DNA of 64,000 nt, from positions 992,001 to 1,056,000 of the forward strand of contig NC_068358.1 in assembly GCF_020536995.1 (NCBI RefSeq), in the 5' to 3' direction. This stretch comes from Dreissena polymorpha. Its lineage: Eukaryota > Mollusca > Bivalvia > Myida > Dreissenidae. A program made the translations under genes and the position numbers. The notes under the pieces are model-generated. The model saw only the letters and a list, made by a program, of their open reading frames with translations. It was not told the origin of the DNA and made no database searches. This document shows positions 24,805 to 36,932 of this stretch, in pieces; the first letter of the stretch is position 1, and each line of letters begins with the position of its first letter.

Positions 24805-27376
24805 TGTCGTTTTAGGTGGAAGAATCCAAAAACTACCTGTCCGCAATAACGTCATTGACCACATCACCTTCCAGCAGTCGAAGGTCATCCTTCAATCTCA
24901 CCATTATGTATGGACAATGGGTCATATTTTTACTTTGGCATTGTTTGCATCGTTTGAAACTGTTTCAAAGTCTTTGGAATGTTATTTTTAATGCAATTTA
25001 CAAGTCGTGTTTTGTACAATAAAGGAGATAACAAAAGAGTTACAACAAGCACATTAAGAAAAACATTTCTAGTAATCATTCAAATACACAAACACTGATG
25101 ACTAAAAGTACACATATGCAAACCAAAAAGCACAAGCAATTAAGTCTCGAACTATCTGCGAAGCTCAAGTCAGGAGTTCATCAATTGTCTTTTTCAGCGT
25201 GCTTTGGCAGAGGAATCATGGTGTGACGCTTTGCTGGTTGGACAGGTGTTGCCCAAGTAGACGAAATAAGTGCCACAGCGTGGCATTATTAATTGGGACA
25301 CAATACACAGATTTGGCATATGTAGTCCATGCAGCCGGTATATTATTCTCTAATGCATAAATGTGACCGAGTATATTAAGGGTAGTTTCTATATGACTGT
25401 CAAAATTGTCTGTGCCATCTAATTTATCCGTCAAATACTTCTCCATATTACGGACATGTACCTGTTTTGTATGTGTATTTCTTGATGACAGGTATTGAAT
25501 GTAATATAAAAACGGCCGAGCGTTTATCACTGCGGTGTCTTTCCACCGTTCATTCAACATTTTCCCATATTCTGTCTTTTTGTCCCTCCTAAACATTTTA
25601 TACACCACATGTTTTGGTGAGCAGTGTGACTCTTCTCTTGAAAATGAAACTGGTGTCAACATCTTTCGCAAACATTACATTACGATATATGATGGTGAAT
25701 TCGAACTTGTTAATTTAAGACGACTTCCGAACTTCTCAAAATCTACAAGGAATGGGGAGACTTCGACCATATCAGTCGTTATGTATACCTCTTTCAACAG
25801 TTGCTCGGCTTTTTCTTATTGCTGCGTGCACAAGAGCATTGAAGCATATTTAAGATAACAAGGGATTTTACTGGAACTTAATGAGACTCTGAACATTTCA
25901 TGAATGTCGTCTGATTTCACAATATTGTTTTTTATACTTTGAGACGCATCTACCGGAGCTTTTTGGTTCAAAATATCGCTTAGATGATATTTCCGTTCGT
26001 ATTGATATTTATGATCATTTATAAAATCAAAGCATGCTATGTTTGAATTTAAAAAATCATCTATATCATTTCTAACTTGTGTTGCTTCAATATCTTTTTC
26101 AGTGCTCCATTGGCGAAATTGTTTAAAGAACAATTGACAAATAATCAGAGAACGTGTTTCTTCCTTGAATAGTTGTGAGTGTATTCCACATGAAAACCTT
26201 TGTCCCAAGTTGTCCATTTGTATAAAGCCAATGATTCCGAGTTTTGAACTAATAAGTGATGAAATATGTTTTTCTAGCTTGTCCATTTCAAAGACTTCAA
26301 GTTTGTTTTCAAATAAGTTCACCAACGATATGGTGTAATGAAGGCAAAATCGACGTTTCAGGAAACGTCGCAGCGTGTTCAGACAGAACATGACACACTG
26401 AAGAAGATAATCATTGCTCCATATGTTTTCAGGAAACAGTTCAATTGTGAAGAGCAAAGACGTTTTCATATGAAAGGTGCTCAATTGGTTGTCTACTATG
26501 GGTCCTAGAAACTCCTTTCGAATCATTTTTGTGAGAATGTATGCCCTCATCTGTACTATGTTAAGGTCAAACATTATCAAACGTTCTATAGTGTTAGTTG
26601 CCATTCGCCACCGCAGAAGTGAGTACTCAAAAGAAAAGTTTATCTTCAAAATCGAATTACGACGATCATATGTAGAACCCATGTTTCCCGGATGAACAAG
26701 AAACATTGCACACTGTTTTGCATTGGTAAGTGTTAGTTGTTTTGGCCAATGCCCGGGCTTTGGTCTGGTAAACAATACTTGACAGTCATCTGGCAGAGAT
26801 GGACAATATAAGGCGAATGTTATATCTCTTTGTTTAACGTCATCAGAAATCTTTAAAGCTGGGCCTTGTTGTTCAACATTAATTGTGAATAATTTCATCC
26901 ACCTTGCAAGTGAATCGATTTTAGGTGTATTCAAAAGCAAACGTCTTCCTTGTTTATCACAAACAAAGTGTCCAGTAATGTCACTGCCATTACTGCAAGT
27001 GATTTTGAGCTCAGTCTCTGTACATGAAGGACATACTTGTAGAAAGCAGAATTGCGAACCGCACATTTCATTCTTTACAATAACAGCTACCCATCGGCCA
27101 CCTTCGGTTATTTTTGTGCTTTGACCGTGTATAATAACCTTCATATATTTTGAAACGAAAATCATATCGTGGTCCGAATATACCAAGTGTAGTAGAGCCT
27201 TCAACTTGACTCCGGACTACGTGTAAAGAACCCAACGGCATATCCTTGTCCCAAACAGGTCTATCATATTGTAAATAAACATACCGTCTCAAGTTGACCA
27301 TTTCTTCAGTAACACCTATGTCTTCCATTACCTCACACATCTTTAATGAGAACTTTTCAATGATCTGCCTCTCCAT
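24805..27376 (-). pseudogene. Mab-21/cGAS-like nucleotidyltransferase, copy C, nearly whole but broken
   Basis: The start is best taken at 27376 (MERQIIEKFSLKMCEVMEDI). The N-terminus reads VTEEMVNLRRYVYLQYD and SQVEGSTTLG, then changes frame and continues as YSDHDMIFVSKYMKVIIHG, so the G-S loop and an SDxD acidic motif are both present. A 462-codon frame (27204-25816) holds SGNMGSTYDRRN-like sequence, WRMATNTIERLIMFDL, LSTFHMKTSLLFTIELFPEN and YTISLVNLFENKLEVFE. After a break near 25815 it resumes at 25671-25216 with the C-terminal helical part (AAWTTYAKSVYCVPINNATL). The 3' exon (about 24805-24900) is decayed. Relative to copy A the region after the G-S loop is two bases shorter. About three frame changes or stops in all. 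Confidence 0.8.
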
Positions 27377-27479
27377 TATAAGGTGTATGTTATATGTGTA
27401 AAAAGCTATAATCGTACACAAAGCCTACACTGTAGCTTAAAAGTAACATTAATTGCTAACCCTTTTGTTTTTCACATAT

Positions 27480-27745
27480 TTTACAATTGCATATCTATTT
27501 TAAAATCGCTGTATAGTTTTGAAAGCCAGTCCAAACCCAGCTTATTTTCTTATCAAGTATAATCGTTGATTTGTAACACAACTTAAACGAATATTGTCAT
27601 AAGCGGCTTGCACTGTTTATTATGTTAGCTACTTCAACAATGTTAGATGGCCGCTCACTTTATGAAAACCTATTTATATGTATTCAAGCAATATTGCATC
27701 GAAAGCTTATGCTTATTTAGACACGTGCGTATTCAAGATGTCCAA
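27480..27745. repeat. Shared upstream flank of copies C and D
   Basis: A block ending ATTGCATCGAAAGCTTATG, TTTAGACACGTGCG, ATTCAAGATGT matches 31200-31480 upstream of copy D (TTGTATCGAAAGCC, TTTAAACACG, TTCATTCAAGATGT). It is probably the ancestral promoter region of the duplicated gene. Confidence 0.55.
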
Positions 27746-28080
27746 ATCTTTTGTTTGTCCAAAGTTTGTCCAAAAGTTATGTAGATTTTTCTCGAGGTAT
27801 TCTCGAGGTCTTCTAATTGTTTTGTTAAAATTGTATGTCTTTGGGGTCAAAAGTGGCATCGCCCCGGGGGTAAACTGCTGCATATTGATTCATTTAGCGA
27901 AAGCCTTAAAAGTATTGTTTGAAACCGCAAAACAAAGCAAACGGTTTTCATTTGTTGGTGTTAAGCCTCATCGAGAGTTCCTTTACAACGTTTGTTCAAA
28001 TAATGCAGGTAAAATGGTGACTCAAGCCCGGGTGTCATCAGTTTTAAATGTATTTATATTGGGATAAACATCTTATTGTT

Positions 28081-28325
28081 ATGTCCCCCAGTCTATACTG
28101 GGGGACATTTTGTTTTCGCCCTGTCTGTCTGTTGGTTTGCTGGTTTGTTTGCGTCAAACTTTATCATTTGCCATAACTTTTGCAATATTGAAGATAGCCA
28201 CGTGATATTTGGCGTGCATGTGTATCCATAGAGCTGCACATTTCGTGTGGTGAAAGGTCAAGGTCATCCTTCAATGTCAATGGTCAAATATATGGGGGGC
28301 ATAGTATTTCACAAAAACATATTTT
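28081..28325 (-). repeat. Dispersed repeat, family R2 (hairpin-ended), copy 1
   Basis: It begins with the near-perfect hairpin ATGTCCCCCAGTCTATACTG...GGGGACAT, then GCCCTGTCTGTCTGTTGG, TTTTGCAATATTGAAGATAG, and ends near GTCAAGGTCATCCTTCAATG and ATATGGGGGGCA. Inverted copies are at 45795-46060, 46538-46818 and 48246-48511, with a fragment at 49273-49325. Confidence 0.75.
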
Positions 28326-28329
28326 TCTT

Positions 28330-29130
28330 ATCAAATCGCAAAGGTAATTGATTTTATATTTAGTAATAAGTAGTATTATCAAAAGGTAACATACGCGGTT
28401 TGCTCAAATTATGCCCCTGTGGTCAAAGCTGACATTTTAAATTTGACATAAAGACAATCACTTTTAAAATCTAATATTTGCGACACGAATTGTCTTAGCT
28501 TTAATACTTGCTATCAAATAGTGTTCTTCTACAAAGATTACAAAGATTTGACCCGACGGGATAGTATGTAGACCTACGTGATCTACATTCGAACTAGGCC
28601 TAGATACTAGATAGCTGCAGTCAATTGTATAAATACGGATAACTTAAGCCAATCCAAAATATAACCATTATCGGCATGAAGATAACCGAAGTCAAATACC
28701 TTGGCTTACTCATAACCAAAACCTGACCAATGCGTGTTCCTGTTTGGATATCTATTTGTTTATACAATCACGAACCAATAAAAATATCCTAAAATTGAAG
28801 ATAACCGCTGGATAAGAATTATCTAGTTATATATAATTTGCTACCGATATTGAATAATATACTAGAAATAAATTAAAGCTTGAAAGACAATTTAAGAATG
28901 CAGTCATGTTTTAAAAATGTTAAGTTGCAGTCGCATGGTTTAAACTTGAGACCTAAATCATGATTTATCTAAACATAGTTCGTATTATTTGTTTTTAATG
29001 TTGACAGATACATGGAGAATTTTCAGTATACTGACGAGTGACGACAAGTAGATTTTTATGCATGTGCGATGGCTTGAAAACAAATATACATCGTTAAACA
29101 GCATTGATGGTAGAATAGTTCTTTCTAAAT
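28330..29130. other. AT-rich stretch, no gene seen
   Basis: No coding match. This is where the small 3' exon of copy D would be expected, and I could not find one. Confidence 0.4.
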
Positions 29131-29138
29131 GTTATGGT

Positions 29139-31109
29139 TTATTGAAAGATATTAATAGTGCCAAAGTAATTCAACAACTTTTCATAAAAATGAGTGTCAG
29201 TTATAAAATAATAATACTTCTCAATATTAAGGACAGATACCTGTTTAGAACGTGTAACTCTTGATGATAGGTATTGAAGGTAAAATAAAAACGGCCTCGA
29301 ATTTATATCAGCGGTGTTTTTCCATCGTTCATTAAACATTTCCCAATATTCTGACCTATTTTCGTCAGCGTTCCTTCTGTAAATTTCATACACGAGATGT
29401 TTTGGTAAGCAGTGTGACTCTTTACTAGAAAATGATACAGGTGTCACAATCTTATGCAAAAAATATCTTACGATATCTGACGGTGAATTCGAGTTTTTGA
29501 ACTTAACTCTCTTTGCTCTTATTTTATTAATATCATTAAGGACAAATGAGATTTCGATCATATCTGGAGTTATGTTTACCTCATTCAGAAGTGACTCGGC
29601 TTTTTCGTATGATTGTGTGCACGCGAGCATTGAAGCATATTTAAGATAGCAAGAGATTTTTCCGGAACGTAAGGAGGCTCTGAACATTTCATCAATGGCG
29701 TCTGATATCACATTTTCGTTTTCTATACATCGAAACGCCTCTACAGAAGCTTTTTGGTTAAACGTTTCGTTTGATTTATATACCTGTTCGTACTGATACT
29801 TAAGGTCGTAAGCTAAAGCAAATGATTCGATTTCTAACTGTGTATTTAAATATGTATCTACTTCACTTCTACTTCTTATTCTTGCTATGTAATTTAAACT
29901 CGAGCTCCTATCGTGATAAATATTACAGCAAACATGACCGATAATCAGAGAACGTGTTTCTACTTTGGTTGAAAGTTGTGAGTTTTTTCCATAAAGTTTC
30001 TCGATAAATCGTTGTCAAAAGTTGTCCATTTGTATCAAAGAAACGCAGCGAAGTTTCAAATTTATCATTGCTGAAATAAACGTTTCTAGGCAGTTCTTTT
30101 CAGAAACATCAAGTTTGTTTTCAAATAAGTTCACTGACGCAACGGTGTACTGTGGGCAAAATCGACATTTAAGGAAACGTCGCAGCGTGTTCAGACAGTA
30201 ACATACACACTGAACAAGATTACCATTTCTCCATATGTTTTCAGGAAGTGAGTACTCAAAAGTAAAGTTTATCTTCAAAATCGAATTACGACGATCATAT
30301 GTAGAACCCATGTTTCCCGGATGAACAAGAAACATTCCACACTGTTTTGCACGAGTAATAGTCTGTTTGGCCAATGCCCGGGCTTTGGTCTTGTAAACAA
30401 TACTTGGCCGTCAGCTGGAAGTGATGTACAATACAAAGGAAATGCGATATCTCTATTATGAACTAAAGCAGAACACGTTAAAGCTGGACCGTGTTGTTCA
30501 ACAATCAACAACAATTGTTTTATCTCAATTGAAAAGAAATCGAATACAGGTTTATTTGAAACCAAGATTTTGCCTTGTTTATCACAAACAAAGTGTCCAG
30601 TAATGTCAGTTCCATCAATCGAAGTGATCTTAAATTCAGTCATTGCAACCAAAGGATCAACTTGTAAAAAGCAGCATTGCGAACAACGAATTTCATCCTT
30701 TACAACGAGAGGTACGCATCGGGCACCTTCGCTTATTTCTGTGCTTTGACAATGTAAATTAACCTTCATATATGGTTCAACGACTATACTATCGACGTCC
30801 GAATTCATCTAAGTGTAGTAGAGCCTTTAACTTGACTGCCAACTGCGTGCTTAGTTTTGCATACGGACATGTAATTGCGTGGAAAACTTGATCATTCTTT
30901 AAATAAATATAACGTCTAAAGTTAACCATTTCTTCAGTAACGCCTATATCTTCCATCACCTCACATAGCTTTGAGTTTATTTCATCTAATGAGATCAATT
31001 TTTGAATTTGATTCTCCATGTTTTCTGTTACACCTGTATCGTCCTTTACCACAAATAGTTGTGAGTTCAGTTTATCAAAATAGGTGGCGATTATTCTCTG
31101 CCTCTCCAT
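29139..31109 (-). pseudogene. Mab-21/cGAS-like nucleotidyltransferase, copy D, broken
   Basis: Start at 31109 (MERQRIIATYFDKLNSQLF), with an N-terminal stretch of about 35 residues that copy C lacks, then CEVMEDIGVTEEMVNFRRYI. The G-S loop (GSQVKGSTTL) and the acidic motif (NSDVDSIVVEPYMKVNLHCQ) are in different frames, one base short relative to copy A. 30808-30275 continues through the domain. Near 30247 an internal deletion of a few hundred bases joins FTFEYSL to PENIWRNGNLVQ, so the first part of the Mab-21 core is gone. 29711-29139 holds part of the C-terminal helical region, but its last part and the 3' exon are absent. Clearly a pseudogene. Confidence 0.8.
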
Positions 31110-32700
31110 TATAATGGATATTTTTTATAATAAAGAAGCAATAATTGACAACAACGTGTACACTGTTCCTCAATAGCAACTTAAATCTATAATCCCATCG
31201 TTGTTCACATAGTTTAAATTTTAAAAGCAAATATTGTAAAGTCGCATTTTTGTTTCGAACTCCGGTTAAGACTAGCATGTTTATTGATCGAGTGTAATTA
31301 TTGATTTGTAACTTATTGAACATAACTATTGTTTAAACGCAGTGAACGACGGGTACTTATTATTGTGTATGCTAAGGTTGATTGCTTGGTCTCTTAGTTA
31401 ATTAATACCTGTTTATTTTAGCTCGATTGTATCGAAAGCCCCAATTTTATTTAAACACGTTTTCATTCAAGATGTGGACGAATCATATATGTTAAGTTCA
31501 CTCAAATTTCAAAATTGTAAAAAATATTTAGTTCTCAAATGGCATATTTCATATTTGTTGGCTCCGGTAGGTTATCAATTTTAATGAACGAATGATTCGA
31601 GAAATTAAAATTTTCAGAGTGACGCTACTTGACAAAATCTCTGCAAGGCCCAGACATTTGGTATTTCATCTAGCTTTGAATTCCTGACGGAATAAAAATA
31701 ATACAAAATAAAAACCTGTTATTATATTATCAGCAAGTTTGGAAGATGTGTTAAGCACTGTGTTTCAGAAATGTTTAATGTTTGGCTGAATGTGGATAGT
31801 TTTGAACAGATAAGTGAATGAAAATGTATTTAGAAAATGCCTTTAACTATATTGTTACATAATAGTTAATATAAAAAAATGGAATATTATATAGGCATAC
31901 GCCCCCCCCCCCCCCCCCGCAAAATCGCCAAAGTAAAGTCAATTCATTTGATGTTTCACACTTAACTAGATCTAAATTACCTATTCAAACTCATTTTTCT
32001 TCTTTTTTTACACAACATTTCCCACTAATCACAGACAATCGCTAAATGTTTTAATTTTAGACTCTCTGTCGCTCGGTTTTTCAAGTCAAACTTTGCGATT
32101 CTGATGTTTCCTTCTTTTTGCACATTTATTCTCTTTTCGCTGCATTTTATGCCAACAAAGATGGATGCGCCAACGCCAAAACGAGCGAAAATGCAGAAGA
32201 CTTTGACATGCTCTCCCCCTCCCTGCTGTATTCGCCTCTAGCCTGATAAACGTCAGTGTGTTCTTCTTTATAGCATTTCTTCCGGTTATATCCATCGGTA
32301 TAACGTATAAACTATGCACTTTTTGGAATTATAAGAAGGTACTTTGATGAAAGAACATAACGACATGCTCGAGAAGTGGTTGCCAAGCCTTCAAAATCAC
32401 TAAAATCATAAAGCTTCCAGTGGGCTTGTTTTTGTTGTTGTTGTTGTTCATTGTGTACACACCGGTCTTACTGACAATAACGCAGTGACGTCACCATCTA
32501 TGTATAGAATGGTTGTTGTTGGGATGGGGGAGGTGTTAAAGTTTACTAAAACTTATACATTTCATAATACACAATTGCTACAAAAACGCAAAATGACCAA
32601 AACCAAAACAGTGTCTGTATGTATATATACACATAAATTCAATTTTATCCAACGGGTAAAAACACGTTAGTTATTCAATTAATCCCTATTTGTATTTCTG
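31110..32700. other. No gene; includes a poly-C tract at 31902-31918
   Basis: The first 370 bases are the upstream flank shared with copy C. The rest is AT-rich with a run of about 17 C bases and a short TTG microsatellite near 32432. No protein match. Confidence 0.5.
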
Positions 32701-32702
32701 AA

Positions 32703-32980
32703 GGAGGGCATATAGTGATCGCACTGTCCGTCTGTCTGTCTGTCTTTCCGTTATACTTTTGCGTTTAGGTTTCGAAAAATAATTTTATGTCACTTCAGAT
32801 GTAACCTTCATATTTGGTACGCATGCGTATATGGACAATGCCTTTCCATACGCACAAAAATGTTTAGCCCTGTGACCTTGACCTTGAACTTAGGGTCCGC
32901 GTTTAGGTTTCGAAATCTGCGTTTAGGTTTCGAAAAAGCGTTTTCCTGGGGCATATGTCTTCCTATGGAGACAGTTCTTG
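32703..32980 (-). repeat. Dispersed repeat, family R1, inverted copy
   Basis: Reverse orientation of the 5451-5768 family: CACTGTCCGTCTGTCTGTC, TTGCGTTTAGGTTTCGAAAA, GTGACCTTGACCTTGAAC, GGGGCATATGTCTTCCTATG. Confidence 0.75.
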
Positions 32981-33052
32981 TTCTGCATTTAAAAAAAATA
33001 TATTCAAGCTTAATTGTGACCAGTTTCACAATACAGCCACTTTTGCTATTTT

Positions 33053-35430
33053 TAGCTCCAATGGCCAAAGGCTAGCGAGGCTTATGTCATGGTCCTGTGT
33101 CCGTCGTGCGTGCGTCCGTGCGATCGTGGGTTAACTTTTCCTTTAAACATCTTCTTCTCCTAAACTACTGCTCCAATTCTGATGAAATTTCTCAGGAATG
33201 TTCCTGGGATGAACCTCTTTCAAATTTGTTCAATTTATGCCCCTGGGGTCAAATTTGACCCTGCCCCAGGGGTCACAAAATTGAAAATTTGCTTATATAA
33301 GGCCTATTTTGTGAAAACTTTAAAACTCTACTCGTCCATAACCATTGCGCCTAAGGCCATCAAATTTGGTATGTAGAGACATTGTATAGTCCTCTACCAA
33401 ATGTGTTCAAATTATGCCCCTGGGGTCAAATTTGACCCTGTCCCGGGGGTCACAAAATTGAACATATGCTAATATAGGGTCTATTTTGTGAAAACTTTAC
33501 AAATCTAATCGTCCATAACCATTGGGCCTGGGGCTACACAATTGGTATGTAGTGACATTGTATAGTCCTCTACCAAGTTTGTTCAAATTATGCCCCTGGG
33601 GTCAAGTTTGACCCTGCCCCGAGGGTCACAAAATTGAACATATGCTTATATAAGGCTTAGTGTGGGAAAACTTTAAAAATCTACTTGTCCATAACCGTAT
33701 GGCATAGGGCTACCAAATTTGTTTTGTAGTGACATGTAATAGTTCTCTTCTTAGTTTGTTCAAATTATGCCCCTGGGGTAAAATTTGAAACTGCCCTCGG
33801 GGTCACAAAATATGCTTATAAAGGGCCTATTTTGTGAAAACTTTACAAATCTACTTGTCCATAACCATTGGGCCTAGGGCTACCAAATTTGGTATGTAGT
33901 GACATCTTATAGTCCTATACCAAGTTTGTTCAAATTATTCCCATGGGATCAAATTTGACCCTGCCCTGGGGGTCACACAATTTAACATACGCTTATATGG
34001 AGCCTATTTTGTGAAAGCTTCAAAAAATCCTCTTGTCCATAAACATTGGGCCTAGGGCTACCAAATTTGGTATGTAGTGACATCTTATAGTTCTCTACCA
34101 AGTTTGTTTAAATTATGCCCCTGGGGTCAAATTTGACCCTGCCCCGGGAGGTCACAAAATTGAACATATGCTTATATAAGGCCTATTTTGTGAAAACTTT
34201 AAAAATCTACTTGCCCATAACCTTCGGGCCTAGGGCTATCAAATTTGGTATGTAGTAACATCTAATAGTCCTCTACCAAATATTTTCAAATTTTATCACT
34301 GGGGTCAAATTTGTCCCTGCCCCAGGCGGTCACAAAATTGAACATATGCTTATATAAGGCCTATTTTGTGAAAACTTCAAAACTCTTTTTGTCCATAACC
34401 ATCCGGCCTAGGGCTATCAAATTTGGTATGTAGTGACATCAAATTATCCTCTACTAAATTTGTTCAAATTTTATCCCTGGGGTCAAATTTGACCCTGCTC
34501 CGGGGGTCACAAAATTGAACATATGCTTATATAATGCCTATTTTGTGAAAACTTTAAAAAAAAATCTTGTCCATAACCATTAGGCCTAGGGCTACACAAT
34601 TTGGTATGTAGTGACATTGTATAGTCCTTTACTTAGTTTGTTCAAATTATGCCCCAGGCATCAAATTTGACCCTGCCCTTGGAGCCACAAAATCGATTAT
34701 AAGCTTATATAGAACCTATTTTGTGAAAACTTTAAAATATTCTTGTCCTTAACCATAAGGCATAGGGCTACCAAATTTGGTATGTAGTGACATCTAATAG
34801 TTCTCTACCAAGTTTGTTCAAATTATGCCCCTTGGGTCAAATTTGACCCTGCCGGGGGTCACAAAACTGAACATACGCTTATATGGGGCCTATTTTGTGA
34901 AAACTTAAAAATATTCTTGTCCATAACCATTGGGCATTGGGCTACCAAATTTGGTATGTAGTGACATCTAATAAACCTCTACCAAATTTGTTCAAATAAT
35001 GCCTCTTGGGCCCTGCCCCGGGGGGTCACAAAATTGAATAAACGCTTATGAAGCGCCTATTTTCTGAAATCTTTAAAAATCTTCTTGTTGAAAACAATTC
35101 AGACTATGGCTACCAAATTTGATATGCAGTAACATCTTATAGTCCTCTACCAAGTTTGTTCAAATTATGCCCTTTGGGTCAAGTTTGACCCTGACCCGCG
35201 GGTCACAAAATTGAACATTATATACGTTTATATATTGCTTATTTTGTGAACACTTTAAAAATATTCTTGTCCTTAACTCTAAGACCTAGGGCTACACATT
35301 TTGTATGTAGTGAGATATAGTAGTCCTCTACAAAGTTTGCTCAACTTATGCCCATGGGGTTAAATTTGACCCAGCCCAGGGGGTCACAAAAGTGTACATG
35401 TGCTTAAATAGGGCCTATATTTAAGTATTT
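33053..35430 (+). repeat. Satellite-cored repeat element, ~13 units of ~176 bp
   Basis: A unique left module (TTTTAGCTCCAATGGCCAAA, then GTGTCCGTCGTGCGTGCGTC and CTAAACTACTGCTCCAATTC) precedes about 13 units. Each unit contains GCCCCTGGGGTCAAATTTGA, CCCTGCCCCGGGGGTCAC, TTTTGTGAAAACTTTAAAA, CTTGTCCATAACCATTGGGC and GGTATGTAGTGACAT. Spacing from the first to the last unit averages about 176 bp. No conserved open frame runs through it. Confidence 0.9.
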
Positions 35431-36480
35431 GCACATGCCGAGAATATTTGTTTCAGCCTTTTTTCAGCAGTGGAGCGATACAGGATCATCATGGTCCTCT
35501 TGTTAGATATCACGTGACGCGTCGAATTTGAGAACGAGGCTGAACGTGTATAGATCTTTGGCTGAGAATATCGATGATTATAAATCAGTTGATTTTCATT
35601 AATTACAATAATAATTACATACATATGCATACACATGTACATGCATGTGTTTTTTTGTGAATAAAATGATGAGGGGTCATTAAATGAACATTCTTACACC
35701 TAAGTCATATTTCAAAGCCATAGTATTTTGTACCACTAATGAATACGTGTATGTACATTTTATTAATCTTTATTAAAATTCAAAATTAAAAATTTAATAT
35801 TAATTAAAATTAATTCAATTGATTAAATTTCAATAATAAAAATATTAAAATTCAAGATACCCATGATCATCAGAGCAAATGTTGTCTAAAGAATAAACAT
35901 TGATAATTGCACAAAATAAAGATAAACATAAGTCTTTACTACAAAACGATTATTACATAACTTAAATTCTAAAAGGAATGTTGGTTGGTCTGTAATAATT
36001 TAATGAACGATCGAACGTGGTAAAATGTGTTTTGACTCAATTATAAGAAAAAGCAATAGAAAATGCAAACCACATGACACTATTTAAATGTTATGTCATT
36101 TTTCTTTTAACTTGAATTAATGTTCTTTTACAATATTGAAGAATTCTTTATACAGGTGAAAACAAGGAACGTGAAGCAAATTGAACTGTCTTAGATACTC
36201 CTTGATTTGTCGTAGAAAGTGATTATGTGTGATAAATATATCTCACTTTATGTCATTAATCCATTTTGTCTGTATTTTTCGGAAACATTATTTAACCCAG
36301 TGTGGTCAACGAAATGCTTGTTTTAATTGTGTTCTTCCATACATTAACGAACACTCTTTATAAGACTACGTAATGACGGAGTTTTATTTTATCGGTACCC
36401 GCTAAATAAGTTTGTGTTTAGAATAAAATTTTATAAATATTTCAAATGTATAGGTATTAAACACTTAATTATGTATCCGA
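35431..36480. other. AT-rich stretch, no gene seen
   Basis: Low-complexity AATTAAAA-type sequence around 35760-35850. No protein or element termini recognised. Confidence 0.5.
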
Positions 36481-36484
36481 ACAT

Positions 36485-36645
36485 TCTTTCACAGAGGGAC
36501 AATCGTTCCGACGTTTTAACAAGGCGGACATTCGTTCATACGTTGTTTTAACTACCCGGACATTCATTCCCACGCTATTTTGACATCCCGTACAATCGTT
36601 CCAACATTATTTTTTACAGACCGGATATTCGCTCTTACATAATTT
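36485..36645. repeat. Minisatellite, ~36 bp units (CGGACATTCGTTCC type)
   Basis: Four to five degenerate units of ACATTCGTTCC(T/A)ACG(T)TATTTTGACAACCCGG type. The reverse complement forms a similar array at 46845-47065, inside the MALT1 gene. Confidence 0.65.
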
Positions 36646-36932
36646 CACGCCTCGATTTCTGCAAGGTTTTGCAAAGTGCAGATCTCAGTGTAAGTCGATA
36701 TATTCAAATATTTTAAACGTTATGATTCTCATGATCACGATAAGTCTTACAACAGTATAAAGTATAACACAAAAATATGAGTAAAATATATGTAAAAACA
36801 AACTATTTTAATAAACGACACATTAAAATACCGGATAAAAATGTCCAGAGTGTCATATTATTTTGATATAAATGTGATGATAATGACCGGAATAGCAATT
36901 ATTCAGGAACGAATCAAAAATTGGCAAACAGG

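Noticed and set aside
27678-28067. 129-codon frame on + upstream of copy C
   Set aside because: It overlaps duplicated flank sequence and a CGCCCCGGGGG-type repeat word like that of the 33 kb array. No domain recognised.
33053-35430. CRISPR-like array
   Set aside because: Units are ~176 bp, diverged along their whole length and without unique spacers, in a eukaryotic genome.
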